Below, in pieces: positions 38,806-49,617 of a stretch of DNA of 64,000 nt. Within the stretch, counting starts at the first letter, position 1. Every line of letters starts with the position of its first letter. Source of the DNA: Actinomucor elegans (taxonomy: Eukaryota > Mucoromycota > Mucoromycetes > Mucorales > Mucoraceae); contig JAMSLZ010000003.1 of the NCBI GenBank assembly GCA_026027325.1, forward strand, positions 2,542,001 to 2,606,000, given 5' to 3'. A model generated the notes under the pieces. That model did not search any database, had not been told where the DNA came from, and saw only the letters and a list, made by a program, of their open reading frames with translations. The position numbers and the translations under genes were made by a program.

Positions 38806-39636
38806 ATGGAGAGATTGCCTCTTGAGATTACTATAAAAATACTCGACCATCTCTCTGCAAAAGAGCTGTGTTTGGCCGCACAAGTCAGTTCATATTGGAA
38901 TATGGCTGCATCCTCAAGACTTTACAAGTATCCGTTAATAAAGACCGCAAAGCAGCTCGATGCTTTCACTCGTATTAGTACATCATCCCAAATGCACATA
39001 CAAGCTTGGGATTCAACCTATATTCATGAACACCTTACCGACAAACACTTTCATTTACTACCCAATTTATGCTGCTTGACCTATATCAACCTTTCCCAAT
39101 GCACGTATATATCACCTACAATCATACTACCACTCATCAAAAATAACGTTTACAATTTGCATACACTTATACTGGCCAACTGCACAATATCCAACGATAT
39201 TCTTGTTTGGATTGGCGAAGCAAGTCGACATCGTTTAAAGCATTTAGACTTGAGCAATACAATGATAAAACCCTGTGTAGCAATCGATACCTCAAACCAC
39301 CTTGACAGTATGTTTAATTCAATCAACACAACAGCGCTTCAGCTCCGGCATCTCAACTTGTCTTATTGCACCTGGGTGAACGGGCAAACGGTTCGAAACA
39401 TTGCTCTTGGTTTACCAAAACTAGAAGAACTTGTATTGCAATGGTGCAACCAAATCAAACTCAAGTCGATTGACTTGCTGGTTCAGCAACTCTTGTTTTT
39501 GACCATCATGGATGTCCGTCATACAGAAACGATACAAAACGCTCAACAAGCCTTACATATTTTGGAACATGCAGTATCTCTTAAAAAGGTACTGTTTACG
39601 CACAAAACAATTTCAGCTGAAGTTGCATTAGCATGA
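38806..39636 (+). CDS. F-box protein with leucine-rich repeats
   Basis: A single uninterrupted exon of 276 aa. The N-terminal 40 residues form an F-box (MERLPLEITIKILDHLSAKE, LCLAAQVSSYWNMAAS). LRR-type repeats follow: LTYINLSQCTYIS, LHTLILANCTIS, LKHLDLSNTMI, LRHLNLSYCTWVNG and LEELVLQWCNQI, the Asn/Cys pattern of AMN1/Fbxl-type cysteine-containing LRRs. F-box/LRR proteins recruit substrates to SCF ubiquitin ligases through Skp1. The substrate is unknown. It starts 140 bp after another ubiquitin-related gene in the same direction. Confidence 0.9.
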   Translation: MERLPLEITIKILDHLSAKELCLAAQVSSYWNMAASSRLYKYPLIKTAKQLDAFTRISTSSQMHIQAWDSTYIHEHLTDKHFHLLPNLCCLTYINLSQCTYISPTIILPLIKNNVYNLHTLILANCTISNDILVWIGEASRHRLKHLDLSNTMIKPCVAIDTSNHLDSMFNSINTTALQLRHLNLSYCTWVNGQTVRNIALGLPKLEELVLQWCNQIKLKSIDLLVQQLLFLTIMDVRHTETIQNAQQALHILEHAVSLKKVLFTHKTISAEVALA

Positions 39637-39874
39637 TATATAGCTTACACTCTTCCTGTTTATGAATAACCATTACTCGTATCGTCTTATCTTTCTCTAG
39701 CATGATCATTTTAAATAGGCATTTAATAAATGTAAATTGAATAAAACAATACATATAATCTATTACCACAACTATTAAACGTCCCGTGTGCTGTAATAAA
39801 AACAATATTTCATTTTTTGAAATTTGATCATTAGCCAAGGGGCCTAGAGACTACTACAAGTTGTTATATTAAAT

Positions 39875-40075
39875 ACTATGTGACATTAGGTCGGGATAGA
39901 TGGGCGAATCTATAGATTTAGTTAATTTGAAAACATAAAATTTACTGCTAATCTCTAAAGTGAGTAGCATGTTCATTGTGTCACGAAACAAAGACTTTAA
40001 TAGATACAATTGCTTATATTGGGTATGCACTAACCATCAAATGCGACATTTAGACTGGAACTGGGCGAAGAATAA
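39875..40075 (+). repeat. Dispersed repeat family, tandem dimer
   Basis: The core GACATT occurs at 39882 (TGTGACATTAGGTCGGGATA, then CGAATCTATAGAT) and at 40045 (CATCAAATGCGACATTTAGAC), 163 bp apart, matching the period seen elsewhere. Confidence 0.55.
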
Positions 40076-40486
40076 TGTAAAGAAGAAGAAAAATGGCTGA
40101 TAATGGATGATCTAGAAAAATCTCAAAGGGGAGCCTTCTCAAGTACAATCTCTTTAAGCCAAACTTCTTTTTGTAAAGTTTGTTTTCAAGGTATAGGTTG
40201 AACATATGTACGAGTATGCAATTATCGTTTTTAAGGCTTTATCTGAAGACAACATTGTATCAAAACTAACCTCTTGACTTATTGTAACTTACCATTTGAT
40301 GCGCTATTCAATTTTTTTAACAACTTTTGTTAAAACAGTTCGAGTTTATTGATATTTTTTATTATTATTATTATCAAGATGCTGATTAAATTCTATGCCA
40401 AAAAGTTTTGGAACCTGCTTGTTGTTGCAATTTATTCTATGTTCTGATTGTCAATAGAACTCATGAATATTGGACGTGGTGACCGC

Positions 40487-40516
40487 GAGAGATTTCGAGA
40501 GATTTCGAGAGATTTC
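40487..40516 (+). repeat. Three tandem 10-bp repeats
   Basis: GAGAGATTTC is present three times with no spacer at 40487, 40497 and 40507. It lies about 275 bp upstream of the Ytp1-like gene start. Confidence 0.9.
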
Positions 40517-40791
40517 AGTCCAATATCGCATATAGATTACACATGTTTGCTTGAGTATAAATAATATAAAATTCACGCGTAAATAACTAATATCAATTGA
40601 TCTAAGCTGACTGTGACCCAATCTTACTACTTGCTTGTACCCAAAATGATCATCTGAATGGTTACACCCTATCAAGAATTTTCGGGGTTCTAAACGCTTG
40701 AGCTGCCTTAAATATGTAGATTTTTTTTTTCTTTCATAATCTATCCTTTCTTTTATTCTATCCTGCTAAAGCGAAAAGGGGGAAGATTATC

Positions 40792-42402
40792 ATGTCTGAA
40801 CATAAACACGAAAACGGCATGGGCCACAGTCATGACTTGGACCCTTCTTTATTTGATAATAGTGCTGCAACAGATGAACCTATTGGGTTTATTATGACAC
40901 TTCACATCACTTTTATGGTAGCAGGTATGTAATAATAAAAAAGTATTGTGGGATATGGACTATAGGATAACCATAAACCAGCTTTTGGTATATTATACCC
41001 CCTAGGCATGGTTCTTGGTCTTGCTAAGAACAAATGGCATGTACCAGTGCAGATATTAGGCACAGCATTATTCGTTGCTGGTATCTTTTTAGCGCATGCG
41101 CACAATGGAAGAAACTATGTACGCATACCATCCATAATACGCGATAAAAAATTCAATTAACTTGTTATATGTTATCAGGAACCCCATATTGCGCATCGTT
41201 GGTTTGCAAACATAGTTATTTGGTCAGTTGTATCACAATTGGCTTTGGGTGTCTATTTGAAATTACATTTGGAAAAGAGTTTACATGGAAAGATAAGACC
41301 TCTTCTTACCAAGGTGCATAAAGTCTTGGGTGCGTCTATTCCAGTCATTGGCTATGTCCAAATCGTATTGGGTGTTATTGCTTCGTTGGGCTTCTGTTAT
41401 GGAGGTACGACATTCGGGAAAAGAAAGAAGAATGTTTAGTTTATCCCAACCAATGATAAATAGATTCATCCGGACAATGTTTAGCCCATTTCATCATGGG
41501 TTCGTCATTTGTAGCTTATGGTATTTTGATGCTGCTGTCCCTGAGAGTAGGTGGCCCTTGGTTACTTCGAAATGGTAAAAGTCAAGAATGGTATGATAGT
41601 TGGGTCATTATGCTTTGGGGCATTGTCAATACCTTTACCGAACATAGGTAAGCACTTGCAAGAAAATAAAAACATAAAAAAAAATATTAACGGGGTTATT
41701 TAGATGGGGCCAGCCCTGGAACCATGGCGATTATCAGCATACGTCAATGGGTATTATTTGGTGGGCAGCAGGCATTGTTGGCATTGTATTGAGTAGAAAA
41801 GGTCAGCGATCTGTCATTCCTTCCGTTTTGATCATTTTGACAGCTGTCTCATTCCAAGGCCATGCTCAACATGTCGCTAATAGTGGCCCAATTCACTCTT
41901 ATTTCGGTTACATGTTGATGGCAGGCGGTTTGAGTCGTATTATTGAAATCTGTTTCGTCTGGAAACAAGGTGAATTTGAAAATATCTCGCCTTGGCAATA
42001 CATTCCACCTCTTGTAAGGGACCGATGATTACATATGCTTCAGAGCTTTAATTTTTGTTTTATCGCTAGACTTTGATTTTGGCTGGACTATTATTTATGG
42101 GAGCTACTGAACAGCAACTTGCTACTCTTACTGTCATTGGAGTGGATGTCAGCTCTTATAGTAATGTACTACTATCCATGGGTTTTATCGTGTTTGTATT
42201 TGCTTTCTTGTTGATCTATCTCTGGGAGACATTGACCAACTATCCCAACTCTCCTATACAGAATCAGGGATACTCTGAGGTAGAAAGTCGCGACACGATG
42301 CTAGATTCTTCGGCCTTTTTGGATGACGATGATGATGAGGGCGAGTATGGCCGTCATGATGCAGTAGAGTTAAAAGATACAAGCAGACGCAATGTAGCTT
42401 GA
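40792..42402 (+). CDS. Ytp1/DUF2427-type polytopic membrane protein
   Basis: Six exons, 40792..40924, 40982..41118, 41179..41404, 41464..41647, 41704..42013 and 42070..42402, give 440 aa. A His-rich cytosolic or lumenal start (MSEHKHENGMGHSHDLD) precedes multiple hydrophobic helices with conserved-looking His residues (FLAHAHN, EPHIAHRWF, VHKVLGAS, CLAHFIMGS, NTFTEHRW, QGHAQHVANSG). The pattern of paired His in helices resembles cytochrome b561-like cores, and the layout fits fungal Ytp1/DUF2427 proteins. A heme or metal role is plausible but inferred. The C-terminal tail is acidic (DDDDDEGEYG). Convergent with the PH protein, 232 bp between stops. Confidence 0.75.
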
Positions 42403-42634
42403 ATGTGGCATGTGTCAGATTGACCTTATTTATTAACTTAATTATTATACCTTGTCCTTTATATGCAAGATAGTAATAAAGGACTTATTTACTAGTGAGG
42501 TTTATTTCACAACATGATTAAAAGGTATGGCAGGAGGAATGCACAGACTTTTTGTGAAACTGTTCCAGCTTATTAAAAAAGACTTGTTGATTGTAACGCT
42601 CTCTATTATATTATTATAAAAACTATTATTTTGA

Positions 42635-45600
42635 CTATTGCTTTTGGGTATGTGGTTCTTTTGCACCAAGAGGAACATCATCATCTTCATCATCGTCTTC
42701 TTCTTGAATATGTCCATTGAATCGATTATTACTGTACGTAGCCTGTTGCTGTTGCCACATAGGATACTGTCCGTATTGTTGCTGCATCATCATCATAGAC
42801 ATGCGAGGATCCATCATGGGCTGCATCATCTGCATATTCATCATACTAGGATTTTGCATCTGCATCATGGCTGGATTCATACCAGGGTACATCATTGGCT
42901 GACCCATCATATTCATCATGGGCATTTGCCCACTATTCATCATTGGCATCATGGCTGGGTTCATACCGGGATACATCATGGGCTGGCCCATCATATTCAT
43001 TCCTTGTCCCATCATGTTCACGCCCTGTCCCATCATTGGCTGAAAGTAATACTATTAGCTGATGCTATGGTATATATTGTATGATATTTACCTGCATCAT
43101 TTGCGCTCTTTGTTCCATGATATATCTTTCACGTTCTCGTTCCATTATACGCTCTTTTTCCATATCCACGAATCGATTCTTGTTGGATTCCTTTTGCTTC
43201 TTTTCGTGTTCAATTTGTGAGATCATACCTACGAGACCAGCACGAGGCTCTGGTGGTTTGTTGGGCACCTGGATCAATGGTTGTCCAGTAGCTCTGGCAT
43301 AGCCTTCTTGGTCGTGAGCAGAAGGGCGATCAGCTCTATATGTATCGAGTAAACTATTTTGAGTGGCAAATCGATCGCCCAACTGAGGAATAATAGGCCC
43401 ATCTTCATCTTCAATAGGGTTGCCGAATTCATCATAATATTGTTGCTGTTGTTCCATTGTCATACCACCATACATATTAGCACCGTCCCATTGCTGCTGC
43501 TGGTAAAATTGATGTTGTTGCTGCATCATTCGAGGATCATTAAAGTCGTAGCCCTGTTGCTGTTGTTGCTGTTGATTATGTAATTGCTGATGAATAGGTA
43601 CATCGTCATCATCACTACCAGAGTAACTGCCTTCTTCATCGAGCTCATCTTCTGAATCTTCTTCATCCGATCCACTAAGGCTCACTTGAGTACGAGCTAC
43701 TTTAGGCTGTGGTCTCCTGGCTGTTGCTTTTACTGAGGTCTTTCGAGGCTCGTCATTGTCGTCTTCATCTTCGCTTTCTGACAAACTGAATTCATCATCA
43801 CTAGGTTTTTGTTTTGATTTTGGCTTTTCAACGTTGGGTAAGCTAGTGGCTGAAGCTCCAGGTTGTTGAGAGAGGGAAGAAGCTGATTCATTATTGGTTA
43901 AAGTAAGGTTAACTGTTGAAGAGGCATTCTTCTTTTCAATATCACCAAAAATACTGCTAGCAAATCCATCATCTTCTCCTGACAACATCGTTGGCAGAGT
44001 CAAGCTTTCTCTTGTTATGTTTTTAGGCTTGTTTTTGAATACCGAGTCATTATCGCTGTCTTCTTCATCTTCTTCCTCCGCTTCATCATCGTCATCATCA
44101 TCACTGCCTTCATCACTGGCATAGACTTTGCGGCCAGGGCGTTGTTGATGGAGAGGTGCTTGCGATTGATGAGCTGGTGGTATAGGCGAGGATCGGCTGA
44201 CACCGGATGATTGACTTGAATAAGTAGACATTCTTTGATTCACAGGACGAGGGATTGGGTTACTAGTAGGTCCAGTAGATGGAATTTGGTGAATAAGACC
44301 CATAGGCTGCTGTGATTGACGTACAAAGCTTCTGGACTGCTGCTGCTGCAACTGTTGCTGCATTTTGTTCAACAGAATACCTGCAAACTGTGCTTTATTA
44401 TCAAGCAAATTTTCATCCTTGATGTTTACATTTAAAATTTCGGACACCTCCAAAAACAAGCGAGGCAAGTCACCGATGGGTTCTCCAAAGTTGAGCGAAT
44501 TGATATTGAAAGGATCATCATTCAAACGTGTAGGTCTACCATATAATTTGAATGCATCGTACGTACCAATCGTCCATTGTACAAGCTCCTTTGGTGTGGA
44601 TGCCATAATAAGAGCACTCGAGTGATTAGTAGCGCTCTGCTCACCTTTACTATTGACGGTGAATGTGCTTCCTTCTACTTTGTACATAGTCACTAATTCA
44701 ATTGCCTGAGGTGATTCAGGATAGAGTATATATGACTGTACTACATTAACCATAGTCAACACAGGTGTTTTTGCTTTCTTGGTCTCATAAAACATCATTT
44801 GGCCTCGAGATTGTACAGACTTCTTGCCAAACAGCTTCTTTTCTTCCTTCCTGTCTGATACAACTACCCAATATTTTTGCCAATCAGTTGTTCCTGAAAA
44901 TTTCACCTGAACATATCCTTCCATTTTGCTCATTGGCTTCGATAAAACGTCTGAATAGGTAGATCGAGATAAGAAACTACGTGAAAATATCTCTTGTAAT
45001 CTGGAACATTCAAAGCAAGAAAGACGGATAGCAGACACCCACTTGACTAACGTTGGATAGTCTGGAACATCAACGAGGTACTGGTTCGCTCCAGCGGAGT
45101 TGAGCGAAAACACGTTTTCTCGGCCAGGTTCACCAGAATGGCCCATTAATTCAACATTGGCATCTGTAATATTGATATACTGCGGCATGACATTCTCACC
45201 TTGTTCAGTTGTGTCCCATAATGTAAGCACGGGACCACAGAGCTCCACATACCATTGAGTCCATTGTGGGTCGCCAAAGGATTTTCCATCCACAGTCAAA
45301 GCATTCTTCTTATAAACGTACCCCTCGATGTACACCTTTTGCGAGTAACTTTCGTATAATGATTGAATAACGCGCATATCAGGAGGTACGCTGGAAATAT
45401 TGGACTGAGGCGCTGCTGGTTTGATGAAATTCAAAGGCCTGACTGAGTTTGAACCGGTTGCCATATTACCAACAACAGAAACAGGTCTTGCCAGTGAGAG
45501 GGGTTGGTCATCATCTTCATCTTGTTGATCTCCAAAGCCCTGAGCCCATCCAACTCCTCCTGCCATATTGTTAGGAGGTTGATTATAGTATTGATGTTGA

Positions 45601-45674
45601 GCCGGTCCATCTTGAAGGCTCAGATTTCTTAGCCCAGACTCAAAATTGGGCGATCCATTCATTTGAGAACTCAT
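42635..45674 (-). CDS. Skg3/Caf120-like PH-domain protein with Met-rich tail
   Basis: Exons 45674..43092 and 43039..42635 give 995 aa. Residues about 115-235 form a PH domain (SQKVYIEGYVYKKNALTVDG, WTQWYVELCGPVLTLWD), followed by a second PH-like/Skg3-type block (MEGYVQVKFSGTTDWQKYW, then LVQWTIGTYDAFKLYGRP, LPRLFLEVSEILNVNI). The middle is Ser/Pro/Gln-rich with strongly acidic runs (DDDDDDEAEEEDEED). The C-terminal exon encodes a Met/Pro/Gly/Asn-rich tail with an 84-bp duplication. Budding-yeast relatives Caf120 and Skg3 associate with Ccr4-Not or localise to the bud neck; the role here is inferred to be cortical or regulatory. Confidence 0.8.
42863..43030 (-). repeat. 84-bp in-frame duplication in the Met-rich tail
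   Basis: The block beginning CATCATGGCTGG on the plus strand recurs at 42863 and 42947, exactly 28 codons apart. It encodes two copies of a GQPMMYPGMNPAMM segment in the Skg3/Caf120-like protein. Confidence 0.85.
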
Positions 45675-47139
45675 TTTCTCAATCTAGGTATAAATTGTTT
45701 GGAATCGATACTAACAAACAGTCGTGTTATGCTGTTGAATAATAGATAGGTTGATAGTGTGAAGTTTTTCTTTTTCTTTTTGCTATAGAACGACATATTT
45801 CAGTTTTCTGGAAACCAACTGGTACGTTATAATTTTATACCTTGTCTTTGAATTTCCGGTATTATCGAATATCAATGACAGACAGTTCTTTATGATATAC
45901 TAAACGAAAGAAGAGTAAAGAATAAAAGGTCTATTGTTTGTAATTAAAAATAGCAAGATTCTACCTCCTACAAACTGTAACACAGGGCTTCTTTATTAAA
46001 CCGTGACTTTTCTAGTGCGCGTGTCTGTACCCCTCTTGATCAAATCAATAAATACGTGTTAAAAAGCTTCTCTTTTAGTAATTTTTATCTGGTCTGTTGG
46101 TAATCTTATGGCAAGCAGTATATTAGCTTTGCTTTATGTAAAATATAGCGTGAAGAGGATATACTGGTTATATTTCAGTAATACAGTAATGGGATGATAG
46201 AGGCTATACATTCTGCAAACTAGAATACAATTAAAATCTAGATTTAATCTCATGTCAAGCCTGTAAATAACGCGTTAAATTAGTAGTATGTAGATCGCTG
46301 GTATCTTGCATGCGTCTTTTTTAAGGTTTAGGCGGTAGTTTATTTGAGAATGTCTGTGGTTAAGGATTGTGAGTAGATAGTTAACTATATATTCGACTAA
46401 TTAAATATTATAAATTAACAAATGTATTTAACACGATAAAAAAATGTATAGATTTGATTTATAGCAGACGCATCAATTGATTCTTACTTGGACTACTAAT
46501 TCAAAAGAGACATTAGACCAAGAATTATCAAGGTCACTCGTGATAAGTAAGCTATACCAGTTTGCTGAATTTGAATTATGTTGATTTCTGGTGCTCGCTC
46601 AGATATTTGCTGCTTTTTATGGCAAATAATTGCTCGCATGCAAAAAAAAGAGTATTAATATTATTTACGAAAAATTAATTTAATTTTGCGAGCTAATGAT
46701 AATAAAAGACAGTTTTGGAATATAGCCATAACTTAAGTATTTCATACATAATAAACTTCATAAATATATAGGAAAAACTTGACATATTAAGCCTACTTTA
46801 TTAATGAGCCATGACTCAAAAACGGTGCAAAAAAAGGTAAATATCGAAAAACTGAATCTACGGAGTATCACCTTTATGATCACCTCGGAAATCATTGAGA
46901 CCTATATAGAATATAAATTGAACTTTACTACAAAAAAGGAACTATAGCAACTCAATCACCCTGAATGTGTAGTGGTTTGTTCATTGTTATTGAATGCCAG
47001 ATTAGATGAGCTGAGATCCTAATAAGGACGTATAATAGTGCCTGTATCTTGACACCGTGTAGCACTGTCTAGATACACCCTTACTTCAAAAATTATAAGT
47101 TAGCTCGCGAAACTATCAACCATTCATTTTCAGCATCTC

Positions 47140-47375
47140 TAGATCTGTCCAGCGATTTCGGTTTATTTTCGTAGCTGATTAATAATCCATGTTCAGAATG
47201 AACTACGGCATCTACTGGAAATATTACTAACAAACATACAGAGATTTTATTATACTGTTGGCATACATTTATTTCATATAAACTAGAGAAAGTATAAATC
47301 CTCTATAGAATCTTCAGCCGCCGATCTCGGTTTAATTCTGCAGCGAATTAGTATTATATGTTCAAAATGAACCAT
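47140..47375 (-). repeat. Dispersed repeat family, tandem dimer
   Basis: In reverse orientation, GTTCAGAAT at 47191 and GTTCAAAAT at 47360 are 169 bp apart. Both are preceded by the reverse core (AGATCTGTCCAGCGATTTCG and CGCCGATCTCGGTTTAATTC). Confidence 0.65.
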
Positions 47376-47602
47376 TCTATTAATTTGAAGTCGTATTCTG
47401 CTCCAATGATGAGCGTTGTATTGAGTGACTTAACTACGATTGCTAACTTTATACGTTTCATTAGTGAAGTAGCTGTTTTCCCTTTGGCACAACCAAATTC
47501 CCTACAATAGGTTGGGATAAACGGGAGAACACTTGAAGCGCGTTCCGTTTGTTTAACTTAATACACTAATAGCTAATTTTATTATATCAATAGTAGAAAG
47601 AA

Positions 47603-48069
47603 TCATAGTATATTATCAGTTTCCCAATTCAAAGGGTTGCTATCTTCTATAAGCTTTTCTTGTTGATATTTAAGCCAAACAAATATTTTCAAGAGCACAG
47701 GTAGCTCGAAAAAAATTATAAGCTTTAACAGACCAAACGCGATCAACGATAGCCTTACTGTCAATGTCTTTGCAATGATGCTGAGCATCTTTGGTTAATA
47801 ACCGTCGATCGAAATTTCTAGGTCTAAGCAATATGTACACTATAGTAATCACAAGAGCCATGGGTTACCTTTCGTAAAGGGAAGTTTCTGCTATTTTCAA
47901 AATGTTCAAGAATTAACTCTTTGTAAGTATTATAATCATATATCAGGTTACCATTGGCTGAAGCATTAAACTTAGTTGGATAATTCTTCAGAGAAAAGAT
48001 ATATTTATTAACAGCCATGGTGAAAAAATGAAATGCAGGTGTATGATGTTTAGCGTATATGCTTCCCAA
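47603..48069 (-). pseudogene. Short decayed coding relic, family unknown
   Basis: Minus-strand frames read MAVNKYIFSLKNYPTKFNAS, then YKELILEHFENSRNFPLRKV, shift to NFDRRLLTKDAQHHCKDIDS and AIVDRVWSVKAYNFFRATCA, and shift back to LKYQQEKLIEDSNPLNWETD. No single frame is intact and no start or splice structure joins them. It may be a transposon or host-gene fragment. It sits beside a dispersed-repeat dimer. Confidence 0.35.
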
Positions 48070-49466
48070 TGAACCTTTAGTCCAATTTGAGAAAGAGAAA
48101 TATTCTCATTTAAGATGCTTGCTTACACCAACTTTTTAACTCGCACTTGAGTAGTATTGTAGTATATGTAACTATACACGATGGATAGATTTGCTAACTA
48201 AGGCTACGAGAAATGAGACTTTGCTTAACCCTTTTATTAAAAAATGAGGGAAGCATTATGATAAAATATAAATCAGTTTTTATGCTCATCAGCTCTGTGG
48301 TATTTCAAAGAATTAATGAGTTTAAATTTAAAGACTAATAAACTATCATTATGCCTTGTGGCTGTATGTTGTTTGACTATTATTAAATCTATTATTGATC
48401 CATAAATTCTTTTTTATTTTATTTTTTTTCCTTAATTTTAAGTTTTATGCTAATTTTAAATCGCTGCTTCTTTTTAATAACACCTTTTCTTTATTTTTAA
48501 TAACAATATATTCTGATAGTAAAAGGCATCCTAATCTTTATTCATAATTCAAAAGTAGGCCTTATATACATTCCATTAGTCTATCAGTAAATATGACTGT
48601 TCAATGGAGTCCAACCCTAGCAACCAATAACAAGCCTTTCAATCGTGCGTCGTTGTAATGACATAATACACGCATTGCTTGGTGCTCAGGTCTTATCTTA
48701 AGCTATACTCGATACTATTAGATAGTATAATGCCATGTGTTTCTTGTAATGGTTACTGGCTAATAGTTCTAAGAATGACACATCACTTGAGTATTTAAGC
48801 GAGTCTCGTTAATCTGATTGAATTATCAAATAGAATCCATATATAACGTAAATGAACTGTTGGTTCTTTACTGTTGTGTCGGTGATAGGAAATAGTAGGT
48901 GGAATATAACAATAAGATCTTCTTAAATCCTCTTCACCAACATTTAGATAGGCAATTTGTATAAATAGGTTAAGTTTTCATATTATAGACATAGAAACTT
49001 CATCTGTACATTTTATTTTTGATAATAAAGCATAGTCTTTAGTTTTTTCTCCATAAACACAATAACTACACTGTACAGCGTTAATATTAACAATCAATAA
49101 TCAATAACAATTGCAACAACAAAATCGGTACCAATTATGGATTTATTTTTAGCCCTGATAAGTGTCAGTGAAAGTTTGAGAACAACCCTCTTGGTCCGAA
49201 TAATGCCTCGAACTAAGAATCATCGCTTTAGCCCTCTGGTACTTTTTATTATAATAAATCGACACAAACTATGACATGCTTTGGAACTAATAGTATGTAG
49301 TATCTTCCAAATAGGATTAACAATAATACACACACATATATATATATATCATTCATTCATTAGTTTGGTAAAGGGGAACAACAATAAAAAAAAAAACATT
49401 ATTAACTACATTAAACCAGATCGTTTGATATACTCAAATCTTATTGGAAACTAATCTCAGCTTATC

Positions 49467-49492
49467 ACGTGTAGTCACGTGTAGTCACGTGA
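49467..49492 (+). promoter_or_regulatory. Three phased CACGTG boxes upstream of tRNA-Trp
   Basis: CACGTG occurs at 49467, 49477 and 49487 in perfect 10-bp tandem (CACGTGTAGT unit). CACGTG is the E-box/CDE1 palindrome bound by bHLH factors such as Cbf1 or Pho4. The array ends 52 bp before the tRNA gene. Binding here is inferred. Confidence 0.6.
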
Positions 49493-49544
49493 TTGTATCT
49501 AATATATTTTACTAATTATATTTATGAGATAGTATAACAACTAA

Positions 49545-49617
49545 GGGGGGTTGGCTCAATTGGTAGAGCGTCAGATTCCAAATCTGAAGGTCAAGAGTTC
49601 GATTCTCTTACTCCTCA
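49545..49617 (+). tRNA. trnW-CCA: tRNA-Trp (anticodon CCA)
   Basis: A 73-nt cloverleaf can be folded by eye. The acceptor GGGGGGT pairs with ACTCCTC through two G-U pairs. The D stem is GCTC/GAGC. The anticodon stem TCAGA/TCTGA encloses loop TTCCAAA with anticodon CCA. The T stem AAGAG/CTCTT encloses loop TTCGATT. The discriminator is A73. There is no intron. A T5 run at 49619-49623 can serve as Pol III terminator. It is the only RNA gene I find in the window. Confidence 0.95.

Larger units (their letters stand above)
39637..40791. other. 1.2-kb intergenic region with repeats
   Basis: Contains a dispersed-repeat dimer (39875-40075) and three tandem GAGAGATTTC decamers (40487-40516). No gene is supported. 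Confidence 0.5.
45675..49544. other. Gene-poor AT-rich region
   Basis: Upstream of the PH-protein gene. It contains a repeat dimer (47140-47375), a decayed coding relic (47603-48069) and CACGTG repeats (49467-49492). No intact protein gene is supported. Confidence 0.5.

Noticed and set aside
49545..49617. tRNA pseudogene because of two G-U pairs in the acceptor stem
   Set aside because: All stems form, loops are canonical and a T5 terminator follows; G-U pairs are tolerated.
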